DNA of 64,000 nucleotides from Ferruginibacter albus (lineage in GTDB: Bacteria; Bacteroidota; Bacteroidia; Chitinophagales; Chitinophagaceae). Positions 52,582 to 62,676 of this stretch are shown here, piece by piece. Each line of letters starts with the position of its first letter. Position 1 is the first letter of the stretch. Below the pieces are notes generated by a model. It was not told the DNA's origin. It did not search any database and saw only the letters and a program-made list of their open reading frames with translations. The stretch is from NCBI RefSeq assembly GCF_020042285.1, contig NZ_CP083388.1, positions 3,312,001 through 3,376,000 on the forward strand, written 5' to 3'. The translations under genes were made by a program, and so were the position numbers.

Positions 52582-53172
52582 ATGTGGAAATACCTTCTCT
52601 TACTGTTGTTGTTCGGCTGTAATGAAAAGAAAGCGAATATTCCAACTGTAAAAGAAACAACCATTGTATTATTGCCTTACGAAGGATTTGACACTTCTCT
52701 TATCCCTTTTATTCAGCGACAAATAGACAGCTTTTATCATTGCAAGGTAATATGCTTAACTTCTGCTCAACTTCCGTCATTTGCATATTATAAACCAAGA
52801 AATCGCTATAAAGCAGACAGTCTTTTAAAATTTGAAAATCGTTTTTTAAAAGATAATGAGATAATAGTTGGATTGACAGGCAAAGACATTTCTACTAAAA
52901 AAGATTCTATTGGCGATTGGGGAATATTGGGTTATGGCGCTTGCCCGGGCAGCGTTTGTATTGTTTCAACGTATCGGTTATTAAGTTCGCCGGCTCTTTT
53001 TAAAGAACGATTCATCAAAATAATATTACATGAAATCGGGCATAATTTCGGGCTGCCGCATTGCAGTAATAATGTGGCATGTTTAATGAACGATGCGGAA
53101 GGTTCTATAAATACCGTAGATAAGGAGAAAAAATGGCTTTGTGATAAATGCCGCAAACAAATTAGTCTGTGA
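52582..53172 (+). CDS. Archaemetzincin-like zinc metallopeptidase, lipoprotein
   Basis: 196 residues with a short type II leader (WKYLLLLLLFGC). The metzincin site is complete for the archaemetzincin family: HEIGHNFGLPH (H150, E151, H154, H160), C161, C167, then M169 and the closing pair C187/C190, close to H-E-x2-H-x2-G-x3-C...M...C-x2-C. The family has zinc-dependent peptidase activity; its natural substrates are poorly known. I start at 52582: the ATG at 52528 lies inside a dispersed repeat and would hide the leader. It is unusual to find the family as a lipoprotein. Confidence 0.85.
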   Translation: MWKYLLLLLLFGCNEKKANIPTVKETTIVLLPYEGFDTSLIPFIQRQIDSFYHCKVICLTSAQLPSFAYYKPRNRYKADSLLKFENRFLKDNEIIVGLTGKDISTKKDSIGDWGILGYGACPGSVCIVSTYRLLSSPALFKERFIKIILHEIGHNFGLPHCSNNVACLMNDAEGSINTVDKEKKWLCDKCRKQISL

Positions 53173-53183
53173 TGGTTTAGTAG

Positions 53184-53191
53184 TAAATTTG
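53184..53191 (+). promoter_or_regulatory. -7 element of ispG
   Basis: TAAATTTG, 18 bases before the ATG at 53210. Confidence 0.45.
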
Positions 53192-53209
53192 CATCTCATA
53201 TTGCATATT

Positions 53210-55204
53210 ATGTACGCAGCAAGCATATCCACATACAAACGTTTAAAAACCCGTGAAGTAAAGATTGGCAATTTATTGTTGGGCAATGGTCATCCTATTC
53301 GGGTGCAAACCATGACCACCACCGATACAATGGATACTATGGCAACAGTAGAACAATCCATTCGTTGTATTGAAGCCGGCGCTGAACTGGTACGCATAAC
53401 TGCACCATCAAAAAAAGAAGCAGAGAATTTACTCAACATAAAAAATGAATTGCGCAAAAGAGGTTATAACACACCGCTTGTAGCAGATATTCATTTCACA
53501 CCAAATGCTGCTGAAATAGCTGCCACCATTGTAGAAAAAGTAAGAGTAAATCCCGGCAACTATGTTGATAAGAAAAAATTTGAACAAATTGAATATACGG
53601 ATGCTGAATATGCAGAAGAGATAGAACGTATTCGTGAACGCTTTACGCCATTGGTTAAGATCTGTAAAGAGCATGGAACAGCTATGCGTATCGGAACCAA
53701 TCACGGTTCGTTAAGCGATAGAATTATGAGCCGCTATGGCGATACGCCTAATGGAATGGTAGAAAGCGCTATGGAGTTTTTACGCATAGCACGAAACGAA
53801 GATTACCACAATATTATTCTCAGCATGAAAAGCAGCAATCCATTGGTAATGGTACAAGCGTATCGGTTGCTGATCGAGCACATGCAGGACGAGTTTGGTG
53901 AGTGTTATCCTTTGCATCTCGGTGTTACTGAAGCAGGTGATGGTGAAGATGGAAGAATAAAATCTGCCATTGGTATTGGAACCTTGTTGGAAGATGGTAT
54001 TGGCGATACTATTCGGGTTAGTCTAACAGAAGATCCGGAATTTGAAATTCCCGTTTGTAAAGACCTGGTGAAAAGATATGCAGATGATAAACGTCAAACA
54101 TCAGCCGATAAAGAAAATTTGACTTCGTTACCATATTCTCCATTTGAATATAAAAGAAGAGAGACAAATACAATTGATAATATTGGCGGACATCATGTAC
54201 CTGTTGTTATCGCTGATTTTATGGAGGCTGCAACTATTGCCCATCAAGACTTGCAGGCAATTGGCTATACTTATAACGAACAAACAGATAAGTGGACTAT
54301 TGGCGATACTGCTGCCGATTATATTTATTCGCATAATAAATTGATCGACTTTGCTTTGCCGGGCACTTTAAAAGTTATTTGCAATTATAAGGTTTGGAAG
54401 GGAGAAAGCGATCAACAAAAATATTTTCCATTATACAGCAGTAATGAATATTTAGAAATTACGGATCGTTCGCAGGTAATGAATTTTATTTCGTTAGATA
54501 CAAACAGCGAAGTAACAAATGAAATATTGCAGGCAATACGTGCTGACAAAAAAGTGGTTTTATGCCTTTGGTCAACTGCGGCAAATGCCATGCAATCGGT
54601 AAGAAGCTTTGTAATAAAGCTGATGAATGAAAATATTACCTGCCCTGTTATTGTAGTTGTTGAAAGCCATGACAGCACAATCGATGAGCAGTTAATTCAT
54701 TTTTCTGCAGAAAGCGGCGCATTGTTTTTAGATGGCATTGGCGATGGGATATGGCTGATAAACAATCCCGGAAAAATTCAAAACAATAAAATATCAGGCA
54801 GAACCTATTTGCCAACAAAAAATAATCATCAATTTTTAAATAACACTTCATTCTCTATTTTACAGGCTGTTCGTACAAGAATATCTAAAACAGAATATAT
54901 CAGCTGCCCAAGTTGCGGAAGAACATTGTTTGAGCTACAGGAAACAACTGCAAAGATTCGGGCAAGAACCAATCATTTAAAAGGATTGAAGATCGCTATC
55001 ATGGGCTGCATAGTAAACGGCCCCGGTGAAATGGCTGATGCAGACTTTGGTTACGTTGGCAGCGGCGTTGGGAAAATAACGTTGTACAAAGGCAAGGAAA
55101 TTGTAAAACGAAATGTAGACAGCGCTGTAGCGGTAGATGAATTGATTAACTTATTAAAAGAAAACGATGCCTGGGTGGAACCTTTGGCAGTAGTTGCTCA
55201 ATAA
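53210..55204 (+). CDS. ispG: 4-hydroxy-3-methylbut-2-enyl diphosphate synthase, long form
   Basis: Iron-sulfur enzyme of the MEP isoprenoid pathway. The 664 residues match the long form (as in Bacteroidota, Chlamydia and plants) with an extra domain between the TIM barrel (about 10-290; RVQTMTTTDTMDT, VADIHFTPNAAE, RIGTNHGSLSDRI) and the cluster domain (from about 560). Cluster ligands C566, C569 and C600 (CPSCGRT and GCIVNGPGEM). ATG at 53210. A stretch at residues about 294-310 (KRQTSADKENLTS) may derive from the same repeat as in queE. Confidence 0.96.
   Translation: MYAASISTYKRLKTREVKIGNLLLGNGHPIRVQTMTTTDTMDTMATVEQSIRCIEAGAELVRITAPSKKEAENLLNIKNELRKRGYNTPLVADIHFTPNAAEIAATIVEKVRVNPGNYVDKKKFEQIEYTDAEYAEEIERIRERFTPLVKICKEHGTAMRIGTNHGSLSDRIMSRYGDTPNGMVESAMEFLRIARNEDYHNIILSMKSSNPLVMVQAYRLLIEHMQDEFGECYPLHLGVTEAGDGEDGRIKSAIGIGTLLEDGIGDTIRVSLTEDPEFEIPVCKDLVKRYADDKRQTSADKENLTSLPYSPFEYKRRETNTIDNIGGHHVPVVIADFMEAATIAHQDLQAIGYTYNEQTDKWTIGDTAADYIYSHNKLIDFALPGTLKVICNYKVWKGESDQQKYFPLYSSNEYLEITDRSQVMNFISLDTNSEVTNEILQAIRADKKVVLCLWSTAANAMQSVRSFVIKLMNENITCPVIVVVESHDSTIDEQLIHFSAESGALFLDGIGDGIWLINNPGKIQNNKISGRTYLPTKNNHQFLNNTSFSILQAVRTRISKTEYISCPSCGRTLFELQETTAKIRARTNHLKGLKIAIMGCIVNGPGEMADADFGYVGSGVGKITLYKGKEIVKRNVDSAVAVDELINLLKENDAWVEPLAVVAQ
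54089..54104. repeat. Possible degraded repeat inside ispG
   Basis: AAACGTCAAACATCAG differs by one base from AAACGTCAAACGTCAG in queE (18870-18885), in the same frame (KRQTS). Confidence 0.4.
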
Positions 55205-55219
55205 AGAGCATCAGTATAA

Positions 55220-55285
55220 GTGAGTGATACTTCGTTCCTCAGGATAAACTCCATGATGATGAATAACGAACGATTGTTTGTAACA
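55220..55285. repeat. Dispersed repeat, GGAGTTTATCCTGAGG family, inverted
   Basis: On the minus strand GGAGTTTATCCTGAGGAACG, preceded by CGTTATTCATCATCATG; both words also occur at 52502-52570. Lies between ispG and nadB. Confidence 0.65.
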
Positions 55286-55323
55286 AAATAAATAACATCA
55301 ATAAACTCTCTCTTAAAAATAGC

Positions 55324-56928
55324 ATGCAGACAGACTTCTTGGTTATAGGCAGCGGGATAGCAGGACTAACTTATGCTTTAAAAGTAGCACAGGATTGCCC
55401 GGATAAAACAATTACGATTCTTACAAAAACACAAAGCGATGAAACCAATACCAAGTATGCGCAAGGTGGTATTGCCGGCGTAATGGATGCAGATAAGGAC
55501 AGCTTTGAAAAACATATTGAAGACACATTGATCGCCGGCGATGGATTGTGTAATGAACATGTTGTTGAAATTGTTGTGAAAGAAGGTGTAGACAGGATCA
55601 AGGAGTTGATCGAGTGGGGTGCACAGTTTGATAAAGCGCCTGATGGAGAATTTAAGTTAGGTAAAGAAGGCGGACATAGCGAATACAGAATATTGCATCA
55701 TAAAGATTTTACCGGCAGAGAAATGGAAAGAGCATTGCTGGAAAAGATCAAAACCTTACCAAACATCAAACTGGTAAGTCATTGCTTTGTGCTGGATCTG
55801 ATAACACAACATCATTTAGGATATTTAGTAACTAAATCTACGTTGGATATTGAGTGCTATGGTGTGTATGTGTTGAACCTGAATACGCAAAAGATTGAAA
55901 AGATATTAGCGAAGATCATTTTACTGGCCAGCGGCGGCAACGGACAAGTATATCGAACTACAACAAACCCTGCCATTGCAACAGGAGACGGTGTAGCAAT
56001 GGTATATCGTGCAAAAGGACGTATTGAAAATATGGAATTCATCCAGTTTCATCCAACGGCTTTGTACGAGCCGGGCGTGCGTGGACAATCGTTCTTAATT
56101 ACAGAAGCAGTACGTGGTGATGGCGGTATTTTACGCAATGCAGACGGTGAGGCATTCATGGAAAAATATGATGCCCGCAAAGACCTTGCACCAAGAGATA
56201 TTGTAGCAAGAGCTATCGATAATGAAATGAAGATCGGCGGTACGGAAAATGTTTATCTTGATTGTCGCCACATGCCGAAAGAAAAATTCCTTGAACATTT
56301 TCCTACTATTTATGACAAGTGTTTGAGTATAGGCATTGACGTTACCAAGCAAATGATCCCTGTGGCGCCTGCGGCGCATTATAGCTGCGGCGGTATTAAA
56401 ACAGATGAATACGCACGCACATCTATCAAAAATTTATATGCCGCAGGTGAATGCGCTTCAACAGGCTTGCATGGCGCCAATCGTTTAGCAAGTAATAGTT
56501 TGCTGGAGGCTATGGTATTTGCACACAGAGCTTATTTGGATGCTATAGAAAGAATAAATGGTATTAAGCAAATTGATGAAAACCTTATTCCGGGCTGGAA
56601 TGCAGAAGGAACCAATAAGCCAAAGGAAAAAATCCTTATCACACAAAGTTTAAAAGAATTGAAATTGCTGATGAGTGATTATGTGGGTATTGTTCGTAAC
56701 ACAGAGCGTTTGCATCGTGCCAATAAACGCTTAGATCTGCTGCATGAAGAAACGGAAGTATTATACGAAAAGACAGAAGTATCCCCACAGCTTTGCGAAT
56801 TACGCAATATGATCACTGTCGCGTATCTTATTGTAAAAAGCGCAGAATTCAGGCATGAAAGCAGGGGCTTACATTATACAACGGATTATCTTTCTAAAAG
56901 CGATAAGGTTCAAAACATTGTTTTGTAA
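55324..56928 (+). CDS. nadB: L-aspartate oxidase
   Basis: FAD enzyme that makes iminoaspartate for NAD synthesis. 534 residues: FAD motif VIGSGIAGLTYALKVA, TKYAQGGIAGVM, GREMERALLEKI, the active-site region EFIQFHPTALYEPG and LITEAVRGDGGILRN, and AAGECASTGLHGANRLASNSLLEAMVFA. The C-terminal helical domain is complete. nadA and nadC are not in the window. Confidence 0.96.
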   Translation: MQTDFLVIGSGIAGLTYALKVAQDCPDKTITILTKTQSDETNTKYAQGGIAGVMDADKDSFEKHIEDTLIAGDGLCNEHVVEIVVKEGVDRIKELIEWGAQFDKAPDGEFKLGKEGGHSEYRILHHKDFTGREMERALLEKIKTLPNIKLVSHCFVLDLITQHHLGYLVTKSTLDIECYGVYVLNLNTQKIEKILAKIILLASGGNGQVYRTTTNPAIATGDGVAMVYRAKGRIENMEFIQFHPTALYEPGVRGQSFLITEAVRGDGGILRNADGEAFMEKYDARKDLAPRDIVARAIDNEMKIGGTENVYLDCRHMPKEKFLEHFPTIYDKCLSIGIDVTKQMIPVAPAAHYSCGGIKTDEYARTSIKNLYAAGECASTGLHGANRLASNSLLEAMVFAHRAYLDAIERINGIKQIDENLIPGWNAEGTNKPKEKILITQSLKELKLLMSDYVGIVRNTERLHRANKRLDLLHEETEVLYEKTEVSPQLCELRNMITVAYLIVKSAEFRHESRGLHYTTDYLSKSDKVQNIVL

Positions 56929-56946
56929 TTTTTTAGTCAGCATTTG

Positions 56947-56990
56947 ACTTTCAATTAAGCATAGTTGTGTCACTCCCTTGTACGGCATAC
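56947..56990. repeat. Dispersed repeat, TCAATTAAGCATnGTTGTGTCAC family
   Basis: TTTCAATTAAGCATAGTTGT then GTCAC, second copy of 24014-24060, followed by CTTGTACGGCA as at 52542-52552. Confidence 0.65.
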
Positions 56991-57009
56991 CTTTGTGCAA
57001 CAATTGGCT

Positions 57010-57888
57010 ATGTATTATATTGTTTACGGAATATTTTATTTGTTATCATTACTTCCCTGGCGAATTATTTATATCATAAGTGATTTTGCTGCTTTCTTAC
57101 TATACCGTGTATTCAAATACAGGAAACCGGTTGTTATGAATAACCTGCTAATAGCTTTTCCTGAAAAAACAGAAACAGAAAGAGAAAAAATAGCGAAAGA
57201 ATTTTATTCCAATTTCACTGATAACTTTATTGAAGTAATAAAGCTGTTATCCATTTCAAAAAAAGAATTGAATAAACGTTTCCAATGTAATTATGAAGTG
57301 ATGAATGATCTGTACGATAGCGGGATCAACATACAGCTTTTACTATCGCACCAGTTTAATTGGGAAATTGCCAACCCTGCATACGCTGCCAATCTTCAAT
57401 ATCCATTTGTAGTAGTTTATATGGGTATCGCTAATGAAACATTCAAGAAACTTTTTTATAAGATACGGTCACGATATGGTTCTCTATTAGTAGGCGCCTG
57501 GCAGTTCAGAAAAGATTTTGCTCCTATTTCCAAAGACAGGTTTGTGCTGGCTTTAGTGGGAGATCAAAGTCCTGTAGATGCTTGTTATTGGCTTCCGTTT
57601 TTTGGAAAACTAACTGCTTTTGTAAAAGGTCCTGAAAAAACGGCCCGCATGTACAAAACTGCAATAGTGATGGGCAATTGCTATAAATTAAAAAGAGGGC
57701 ATTATAAAACGGAATTGACCTTACTAACCACCGACCCTAATAGTTTACCTCATGGAGAAATAACAAAGAAGATGGCCGCTTTCATGGAAGATTCTATTCG
57801 CCAACATCCATCCAATTATTTATGGAGCCACCGCAGATGGAAAAGAGAATATAATGAAGAACATCATCAAAAAGATCTTTTGGTATAA
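57010..57888 (+). CDS. LpxL/HtrB-type lipid A acyltransferase
   Basis: A 292-residue inner-membrane enzyme with an N-terminal membrane segment (IVYGIFYLLSLLPWRIIYII in part). Catalytic H-x4-E motif in LLSHQFNWEIA, then VGDQSPVDACYWLPFFGK and the end YLWSHRRWKREY, typical for late acyltransferases of lipid A. Such enzymes add secondary acyl chains. The ATG at 57010 is used; a TTG start further up lies in a dispersed repeat. Confidence 0.9.
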   Translation: MYYIVYGIFYLLSLLPWRIIYIISDFAAFLLYRVFKYRKPVVMNNLLIAFPEKTETEREKIAKEFYSNFTDNFIEVIKLLSISKKELNKRFQCNYEVMNDLYDSGINIQLLLSHQFNWEIANPAYAANLQYPFVVVYMGIANETFKKLFYKIRSRYGSLLVGAWQFRKDFAPISKDRFVLALVGDQSPVDACYWLPFFGKLTAFVKGPEKTARMYKTAIVMGNCYKLKRGHYKTELTLLTTDPNSLPHGEITKKMAAFMEDSIRQHPSNYLWSHRRWKREYNEEHHQKDLLV

Positions 57889-57916
57889 AAAAAGCCGTTC
57901 GAAAAATTCAAACGGC
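57887..57916 (-). terminator. Terminator of nrdJ
   Basis: Stem GCCGTT with AACGGC, extended by GAA/TTC around one mismatch, then seven T on the minus strand. Confidence 0.85.
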
Positions 57917-57942
57917 CTTTGTTTATGCTGAGTTCTATTTCA

Positions 57943-60900
57943 CTAACTGCAACCCATGCTGTTTCCACAATTCAAACATTTGTAACAAGTACCACTGCGA
58001 ATAGTAATATGACCGCAGGTATTACAGGCAGGCGCATCGCTTTGCATCGATTTTAAATAATTCTGTGTGCTATCCCCGGCATTGACCATAGCAGTTTTTT
58101 GAGCCTTTGCCGGTTGAGGTGCGGCACTTCCCAATACTCGTACTTCACTTAATTCAGGTTTACGTTCTCCAATAGTTGGCGAAGCTTCATCCCAACTTTC
58201 ATCGCCTAAATTTTCCACTTCAGGCTTATCCAACACATGAACCAGATCGTTTCTGCCTAAATATTCATACGCTAATGAGCGGAAGATAAAATCAATGATT
58301 GATGTGGTAGTTTTAATATTCGGATGATCTACCATTCCGCTTGGCTCAAAACGTGTGAACACAAATTTTTCTACAAACTCTTCTAAAGGCACGCCGTATT
58401 GTAATCCGATTGAAATAGCGATAGCAAAACAGTTGAGCATGCTGCGCATTGTTGCTCCTTCCTTCGCCATATCAATAAATATTTCTCCAACAGTTCCATC
58501 ACTGTATTCACCGGTGCGAAGGAACAATGCCTGTCCGTTTATTTTTGCTTTTTGTGTAAAGCCCCTACGTTTTGCAGGTAATGTTTTGCGTTCTACAATT
58601 TTTGCAAGTTTACCTTTCAATGTTGTATCCGGACTGCTTTGCATGCGCTTGCTTACTTCATCCAGCAACTCATCAATAGTAAGCTTGCTCATATCCACTA
58701 TTGTAGGTTGACTCGCTTCTGATTGTTCCACTTCATTTATCGTCTGTGCGTTATCGCTAGTTTCCGTTTTCTTTTTCTTGTCTGATTTGTTGCTGAGCGG
58801 TTGAGATAATTTAGACCCATCACGATACAGTGCATTTGCTTTCAAACCTAGTTCCCAGCTTAGGCGATAGCTATCTGCGATCTCTTCTACTGTGGCTTCG
58901 TTTGGAAGATTGATCGTTTTGCTGATAGCACCACTTAAAAATGGTTGCGCAGCTCCCATCATGCGAATGTGCCCGTGTGCATGAATATAACGCTGGCCTT
59001 TTTGTCCGCATTTATTAGCACAATCAAATACAGAAAGATGTTCTTCTTTTAAATAAGAAGCGCCTTCTACCGTCATTGTGCCGCAAACATATTCGTTGGC
59101 TTTTTCAATCTGTTCATCGGTAAATCCTAATGCTTCCAATAAGCTCCAGCCAAAATCATTGTATTGTTCAGGCTTAAATCCTAACCGTTGTAAACAAGCT
59201 TCTCCTAACGTATACACATTAAATACAAACCCGATTTCAAAAGCGCTAGCCATAGATGCATCCAGCTTTGCTATTTCTTCTGTAATAAATCCTTTCTCAC
59301 TTAATGATTGATAATTTATGTAAGGGGCACCCTTTAATGTAGCATGCCCTTTAGCATAATTTACGATCTCTTCTATTTCCTTTTCGTTGTATTGGAGGTT
59401 GCGCAAGGCCTGGGGAACGCTTTGGTTAATGATCTTGAAATAACCACCACCGCTTAATTTTTTAAATTTCACTAAAGCAAAATCAGGTTCAACACCTGTA
59501 GTATCGCAATCCATTACCAAACCAATTGTTCCTGTTGGAGCAATTACAGTAGTTTGTGCATTGCGGTAGCCATATTTTTCTCCTAACTGAACCGCATCAT
59601 CCCATGCTTTGGTAGCGGCTTTCAGTAAATAGTCAGGACAATACCTTGCATTGATACCTTGAGGCTTTATTTCCAATCCTTCATATGCATCCGTAGCATC
59701 ATACGCAGCTGCACGATGATTACGCATTACACGCAACATGTGCTTTTTATTTTCTGAATATTTAGCAAAAGGACCTAAGATGCTTGCCAGCTCTGCAGAG
59801 GTTTTATAAGCAATGCCCGTCATGATCGCTGTAATAGCACCTGCAATTCCTCTTGCCTCTTCACTATCGTAAGCAATACCGCTTACCATTAACATACTAC
59901 CCAGGTTTGCATAACCTAAACCAAGCGTACGATAATCATAACTTAATTGTGCTACTTCTTTAGATGGGAACTGCGCCATTAAAACGCTTACCTCTAATAC
60001 AACTGTCCACAAACGGGAAGTATATTCAAAGCCTGTAACATCAAAACTATTATCAGCCTCATTAAAGAAACGACGAAGGTTGATAGAAGCAAGATTACAA
60101 GCCGTATTATCTAAGAACATATACTCACTGCAAGGGTTAGACGCATTTATGCGACCACCCTCAGGACAAGTGTGCCATTCATTAATGGTAGTATCGTATT
60201 GAGTTCCCGGATCAGCGCAGCGCCACGCAGCGTAATTAATTTGATTCCACAATTCTCTTGCCTTCACCGTCTTCATTACTTTGCCGGTGCTTCTTGCTTT
60301 CAATTCCCAATCGCCATCTTCATCCAATGCTTTAAAGAAAGAGTTAGGAATACGAACAGAGTTATTGCTGTTTTGTCCGCTTACTGTTTTGTACGCTTCG
60401 CCTTCATAATCGTGAGAATAGCCCGCAGCAATTAAAGCCGCTACTTTTTTCTCTTCCTCCATTTTCCAGTTTACAAATTCCTGTATTTCGGGATGATCTA
60501 GATCCAGACAAACCATTTTAGCTGCACGACGTGTAGTACCGCCACTTTTAATAGCGCCAGCAGCTCTATCACCAATTTTTAAAAAGCTCATTAATCCGCT
60601 GGAAGTACCGCCGCCACTCAATTTTTCGCCATCTCCCCGAATGCTGCTAAAGTTAGTGCCCACACCACTTCCGTATTTAAATATTCTTGCTTCACGAACC
60701 CAAAGGTCCATAATGCCACCGTCATTCACCAGGTCATCATCTACACTTAATATAAAACAAGCGTGAGGTTGAGGGCGTTCGTAAGCCGAGGTTGATTTCT
60801 TTAATTGATCGTCGGCAGGATCTACATAATAATGTCCTTGTGGCTTTCCGGTTATTCCATACACTTCATGTAATCCTGTATTAAACCATTGAGGGCTGTT

Positions 60901-61305
60901 AGGTGCACAAGATTGATTTAATATACTATACACCAATTCATCGTAAAATATATCAGCATCTTTTTGCGAAGCAAAATAATTATAACGCTCGCCCCAAACC
61001 CTCCAGCAATGCGCCATTCGATGTGCTACCTGCTTTATCGTTGTTTCTCTGCCTGTCGTGCCATCACCTTGCGGTACACCTGCTTTACGGAAATATTTTT
61101 GTGCCAATATATCTGTAGCGATCTGGCTCCATTGCTTTGGCACTTCCACATCTTCCATCTTAAACACTACCTCTCCGGTAGGATTTTTTATCACGGATGT
61201 ACGATAATCGTACTCGAACATATCGTAGGGAGATACTCCATCTTTTGTAAACTGCCGACTAAACTGCAGTCCGCCTTTGGCGACTTGTTTTTTACTGTTT
61301 GGCAT
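57943..61305 (-). CDS. nrdJ: Adenosylcobalamin-dependent ribonucleotide reductase (class II)
   Basis: Makes deoxyribonucleotides with a cobalamin radical. 1120 residues: RNR core with [39 protein letters not shown] (the active-site Cys region), [17 protein letters not shown] and [20 protein letters not shown]; a linker of low complexity (about 850-880); a conserved C-terminal part ([16 protein letters not shown], then [13 protein letters not shown]); and a Cys-rich end CNTCGH...[14 protein letters not shown] that should act in reduction or bind zinc. No cobalamin riboswitch is seen upstream. Length is typical for this long type. Confidence 0.96.
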   Translation of the reverse strand: MPNSKKQVAKGGLQFSRQFTKDGVSPYDMFEYDYRTSVIKNPTGEVVFKMEDVEVPKQWSQIATDILAQKYFRKAGVPQGDGTTGRETTIKQVAHRMAHCWRVWGERYNYFASQKDADIFYDELVYSILNQSCAPNSPQWFNTGLHEVYGITGKPQGHYYVDPADDQLKKSTSAYERPQPHACFILSVDDDLVNDGGIMDLWVREARIFKYGSGVGTNFSSIRGDGEKLSGGGTSSGLMSFLKIGDRAAGAIKSGGTTRRAAKMVCLDLDHPEIQEFVNWKMEEEKKVAALIAAGYSHDYEGEAYKTVSGQNSNNSVRIPNSFFKALDEDGDWELKARSTGKVMKTVKARELWNQINYAAWRCADPGTQYDTTINEWHTCPEGGRINASNPCSEYMFLDNTACNLASINLRRFFNEADNSFDVTGFEYTSRLWTVVLEVSVLMAQFPSKEVAQLSYDYRTLGLGYANLGSMLMVSGIAYDSEEARGIAGAITAIMTGIAYKTSAELASILGPFAKYSENKKHMLRVMRNHRAAAYDATDAYEGLEIKPQGINARYCPDYLLKAATKAWDDAVQLGEKYGYRNAQTTVIAPTGTIGLVMDCDTTGVEPDFALVKFKKLSGGGYFKIINQSVPQALRNLQYNEKEIEEIVNYAKGHATLKGAPYINYQSLSEKGFITEEIAKLDASMASAFEIGFVFNVYTLGEACLQRLGFKPEQYNDFGWSLLEALGFTDEQIEKANEYVCGTMTVEGASYLKEEHLSVFDCANKCGQKGQRYIHAHGHIRMMGAAQPFLSGAISKTINLPNEATVEEIADSYRLSWELGLKANALYRDGSKLSQPLSNKSDKKKKTETSDNAQTINEVEQSEASQPTIVDMSKLTIDELLDEVSKRMQSSPDTTLKGKLAKIVERKTLPAKRRGFTQKAKINGQALFLRTGEYSDGTVGEIFIDMAKEGATMRSMLNCFAIAISIGLQYGVPLEEFVEKFVFTRFEPSGMVDHPNIKTTTSIIDFIFRSLAYEYLGRNDLVHVLDKPEVENLGDESWDEASPTIGERKPELSEVRVLGSAAPQPAKAQKTAMVNAGDSTQNYLKSMQSDAPACNTCGHITIRSGTCYKCLNCGNSMGCS

Positions 61306-61771
61306 ACAAATAAATTGGTTAGTAGATTAAGAATTGTTTTTGCGATGTGCGTTAACGAAAATATTTTTTCATTTCCAGATTTCCTCATGGTAAATATCAA
61401 CAGTTGTGGAAAAGGACTGTGAATATTTTCGTAATTCAGCAGCATGGCTGCCTTTCACTTTTATGCACATTAGTGTAACAAAATAGTAGCCGAAAAGATT
61501 GGTTTTTTCGTTAAAATTTTCATAGGCTGATTTTAGTGTGTTTGGCATTCATCAACACTCTAAAATGCCTGATTTTATTGGATATTTTTGGTCCTGTTTA
61601 TTGAAAGCTAAGCCTAGTCTTGACTGTATCCGAGAAGACATTCTCAATGCCTTTCAATCGTAAAATTACTAGCGAGTTCAACTGATGGTTTTGAAGGGTC
61701 AAGTACATTTAAAATCTATTGGACTCAATTATTTTATTAGTATTTTGACGCTTATAAAAAAGTATTTGTTG
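61306..61771. other. Divergent intergenic region upstream of nrdJ and the RDD gene
   Basis: 466 bases, AT-rich, presumed to hold both promoters. Visible: a small hairpin GGCATT/AATGCC around 61550-61572, one word TTGTGGAAAA that resembles half of a DnaA box, and a TATTTTG word near 61740 that may be the -7 of the RDD gene. There is no open frame, NrdR box or cobalamin riboswitch that I can support. Confidence 0.5.
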
Positions 61772-62662
61772 ATGAAAAATTTTACCGGGCAATTAAAAAT
61801 ATTTTCTATTGTTTTAATTATTGATATTATTTGGGAATTATACGAGTGTATTATATATATAATGAGAATACCTTCATTTCATTGGATATTATACGATTGG
61901 ACTTTTTATGTTTTTATTGGAACGCCCTTATTGGGTCTTACCGGCTCAATTATTTCTTTCACCAGCAGTTTCAAAAAAAATTCATTGTTAATCCTTTTTT
62001 TAAGCATCCGTATAATAGCCATACCTATCATACTTTTGGATTATTGTCACTTTTTGGCAAAAAAACCTGATCTATTTGACATAACAGCAGCAAAAGTTCC
62101 TCTTTCAATTCATATAATAATATGTACAGAACTGGCAATCTATATTTTTTTCATTTATGCATTTGGGCTGTTATGTAAACATAAAAAAGCAAGAATTGAT
62201 ACCATCAATTATGAAACCGGCACTGTTCATGAAATCGTATTGGCAAATCGAAAACAAAGATTTATTAATCGCTTAGTAGATACTTCGCTCCTGACTTTTA
62301 TGTTATATTGTTCAGCATTGGCAATTATTCGAAATAATCTTTTTACTCCATGGAGCACAGGAAGTGGTTATATGGACTATTATATATTTTTAATTCCTTT
62401 TGAATTACTTTATTATTTGCTTTTTGAAGGAGTATTCAGAATGACACCCGGTAAATATTTAACAGGCACTATTGTCATAGATGCCGAAGGAAACAAAGCT
62501 GGTTTGGGGCGAATTATTAAACGTACTTTATCACGCTTTATTCCTTTTGATGCTCTTACATTTTTAAAAGGTGATGCTATTGGCTGGCACGATTCTATTT
62601 CCCACTCGTATGTGGCAAAAAGTATTACTATTACTGAAGATGACAATACAGTACCTTCATAA
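61772..62662 (+). CDS. RDD family membrane protein
   Basis: About 296 residues. Four transmembrane helices in the N-terminal half (unrecognised), then an RDD domain (about 170-285): RFINRLVDTSLLTFMLYC with the Arg-Asp pair, YYLLFEGVFRMTPGKYLTGTIVID, LGRIIKRTLSRFIPFDALTF and GWHDSISHSYV. RDD proteins are of uncertain role, some acting as Na+/H+ antiporters. The frame is open from an ATG at 61685, but the ATG at 61772 gives a more natural N-terminus. Confidence 0.85.
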   Translation: MKNFTGQLKIFSIVLIIDIIWELYECIIYIMRIPSFHWILYDWTFYVFIGTPLLGLTGSIISFTSSFKKNSLLILFLSIRIIAIPIILLDYCHFLAKKPDLFDITAAKVPLSIHIIICTELAIYIFFIYAFGLLCKHKKARIDTINYETGTVHEIVLANRKQRFINRLVDTSLLTFMLYCSALAIIRNNLFTPWSTGSGYMDYYIFLIPFELLYYLLFEGVFRMTPGKYLTGTIVIDAEGNKAGLGRIIKRTLSRFIPFDALTFLKGDAIGWHDSISHSYVAKSITITEDDNTVPS

Positions 62663-62676
62663 CAATCATATTTATT

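Noticed and set aside
56965..57009. TTG-started extension of the acyltransferase gene
   Set aside because: Also repeat-derived; the ATG at 57010 begins the membrane segment typical for the family.
61306..61771. Cobalamin riboswitch or replication origin
   Set aside because: No B12-box-like conserved core was found, and only one weak DnaA-box-like word (TTGTGGAAAA) is present.
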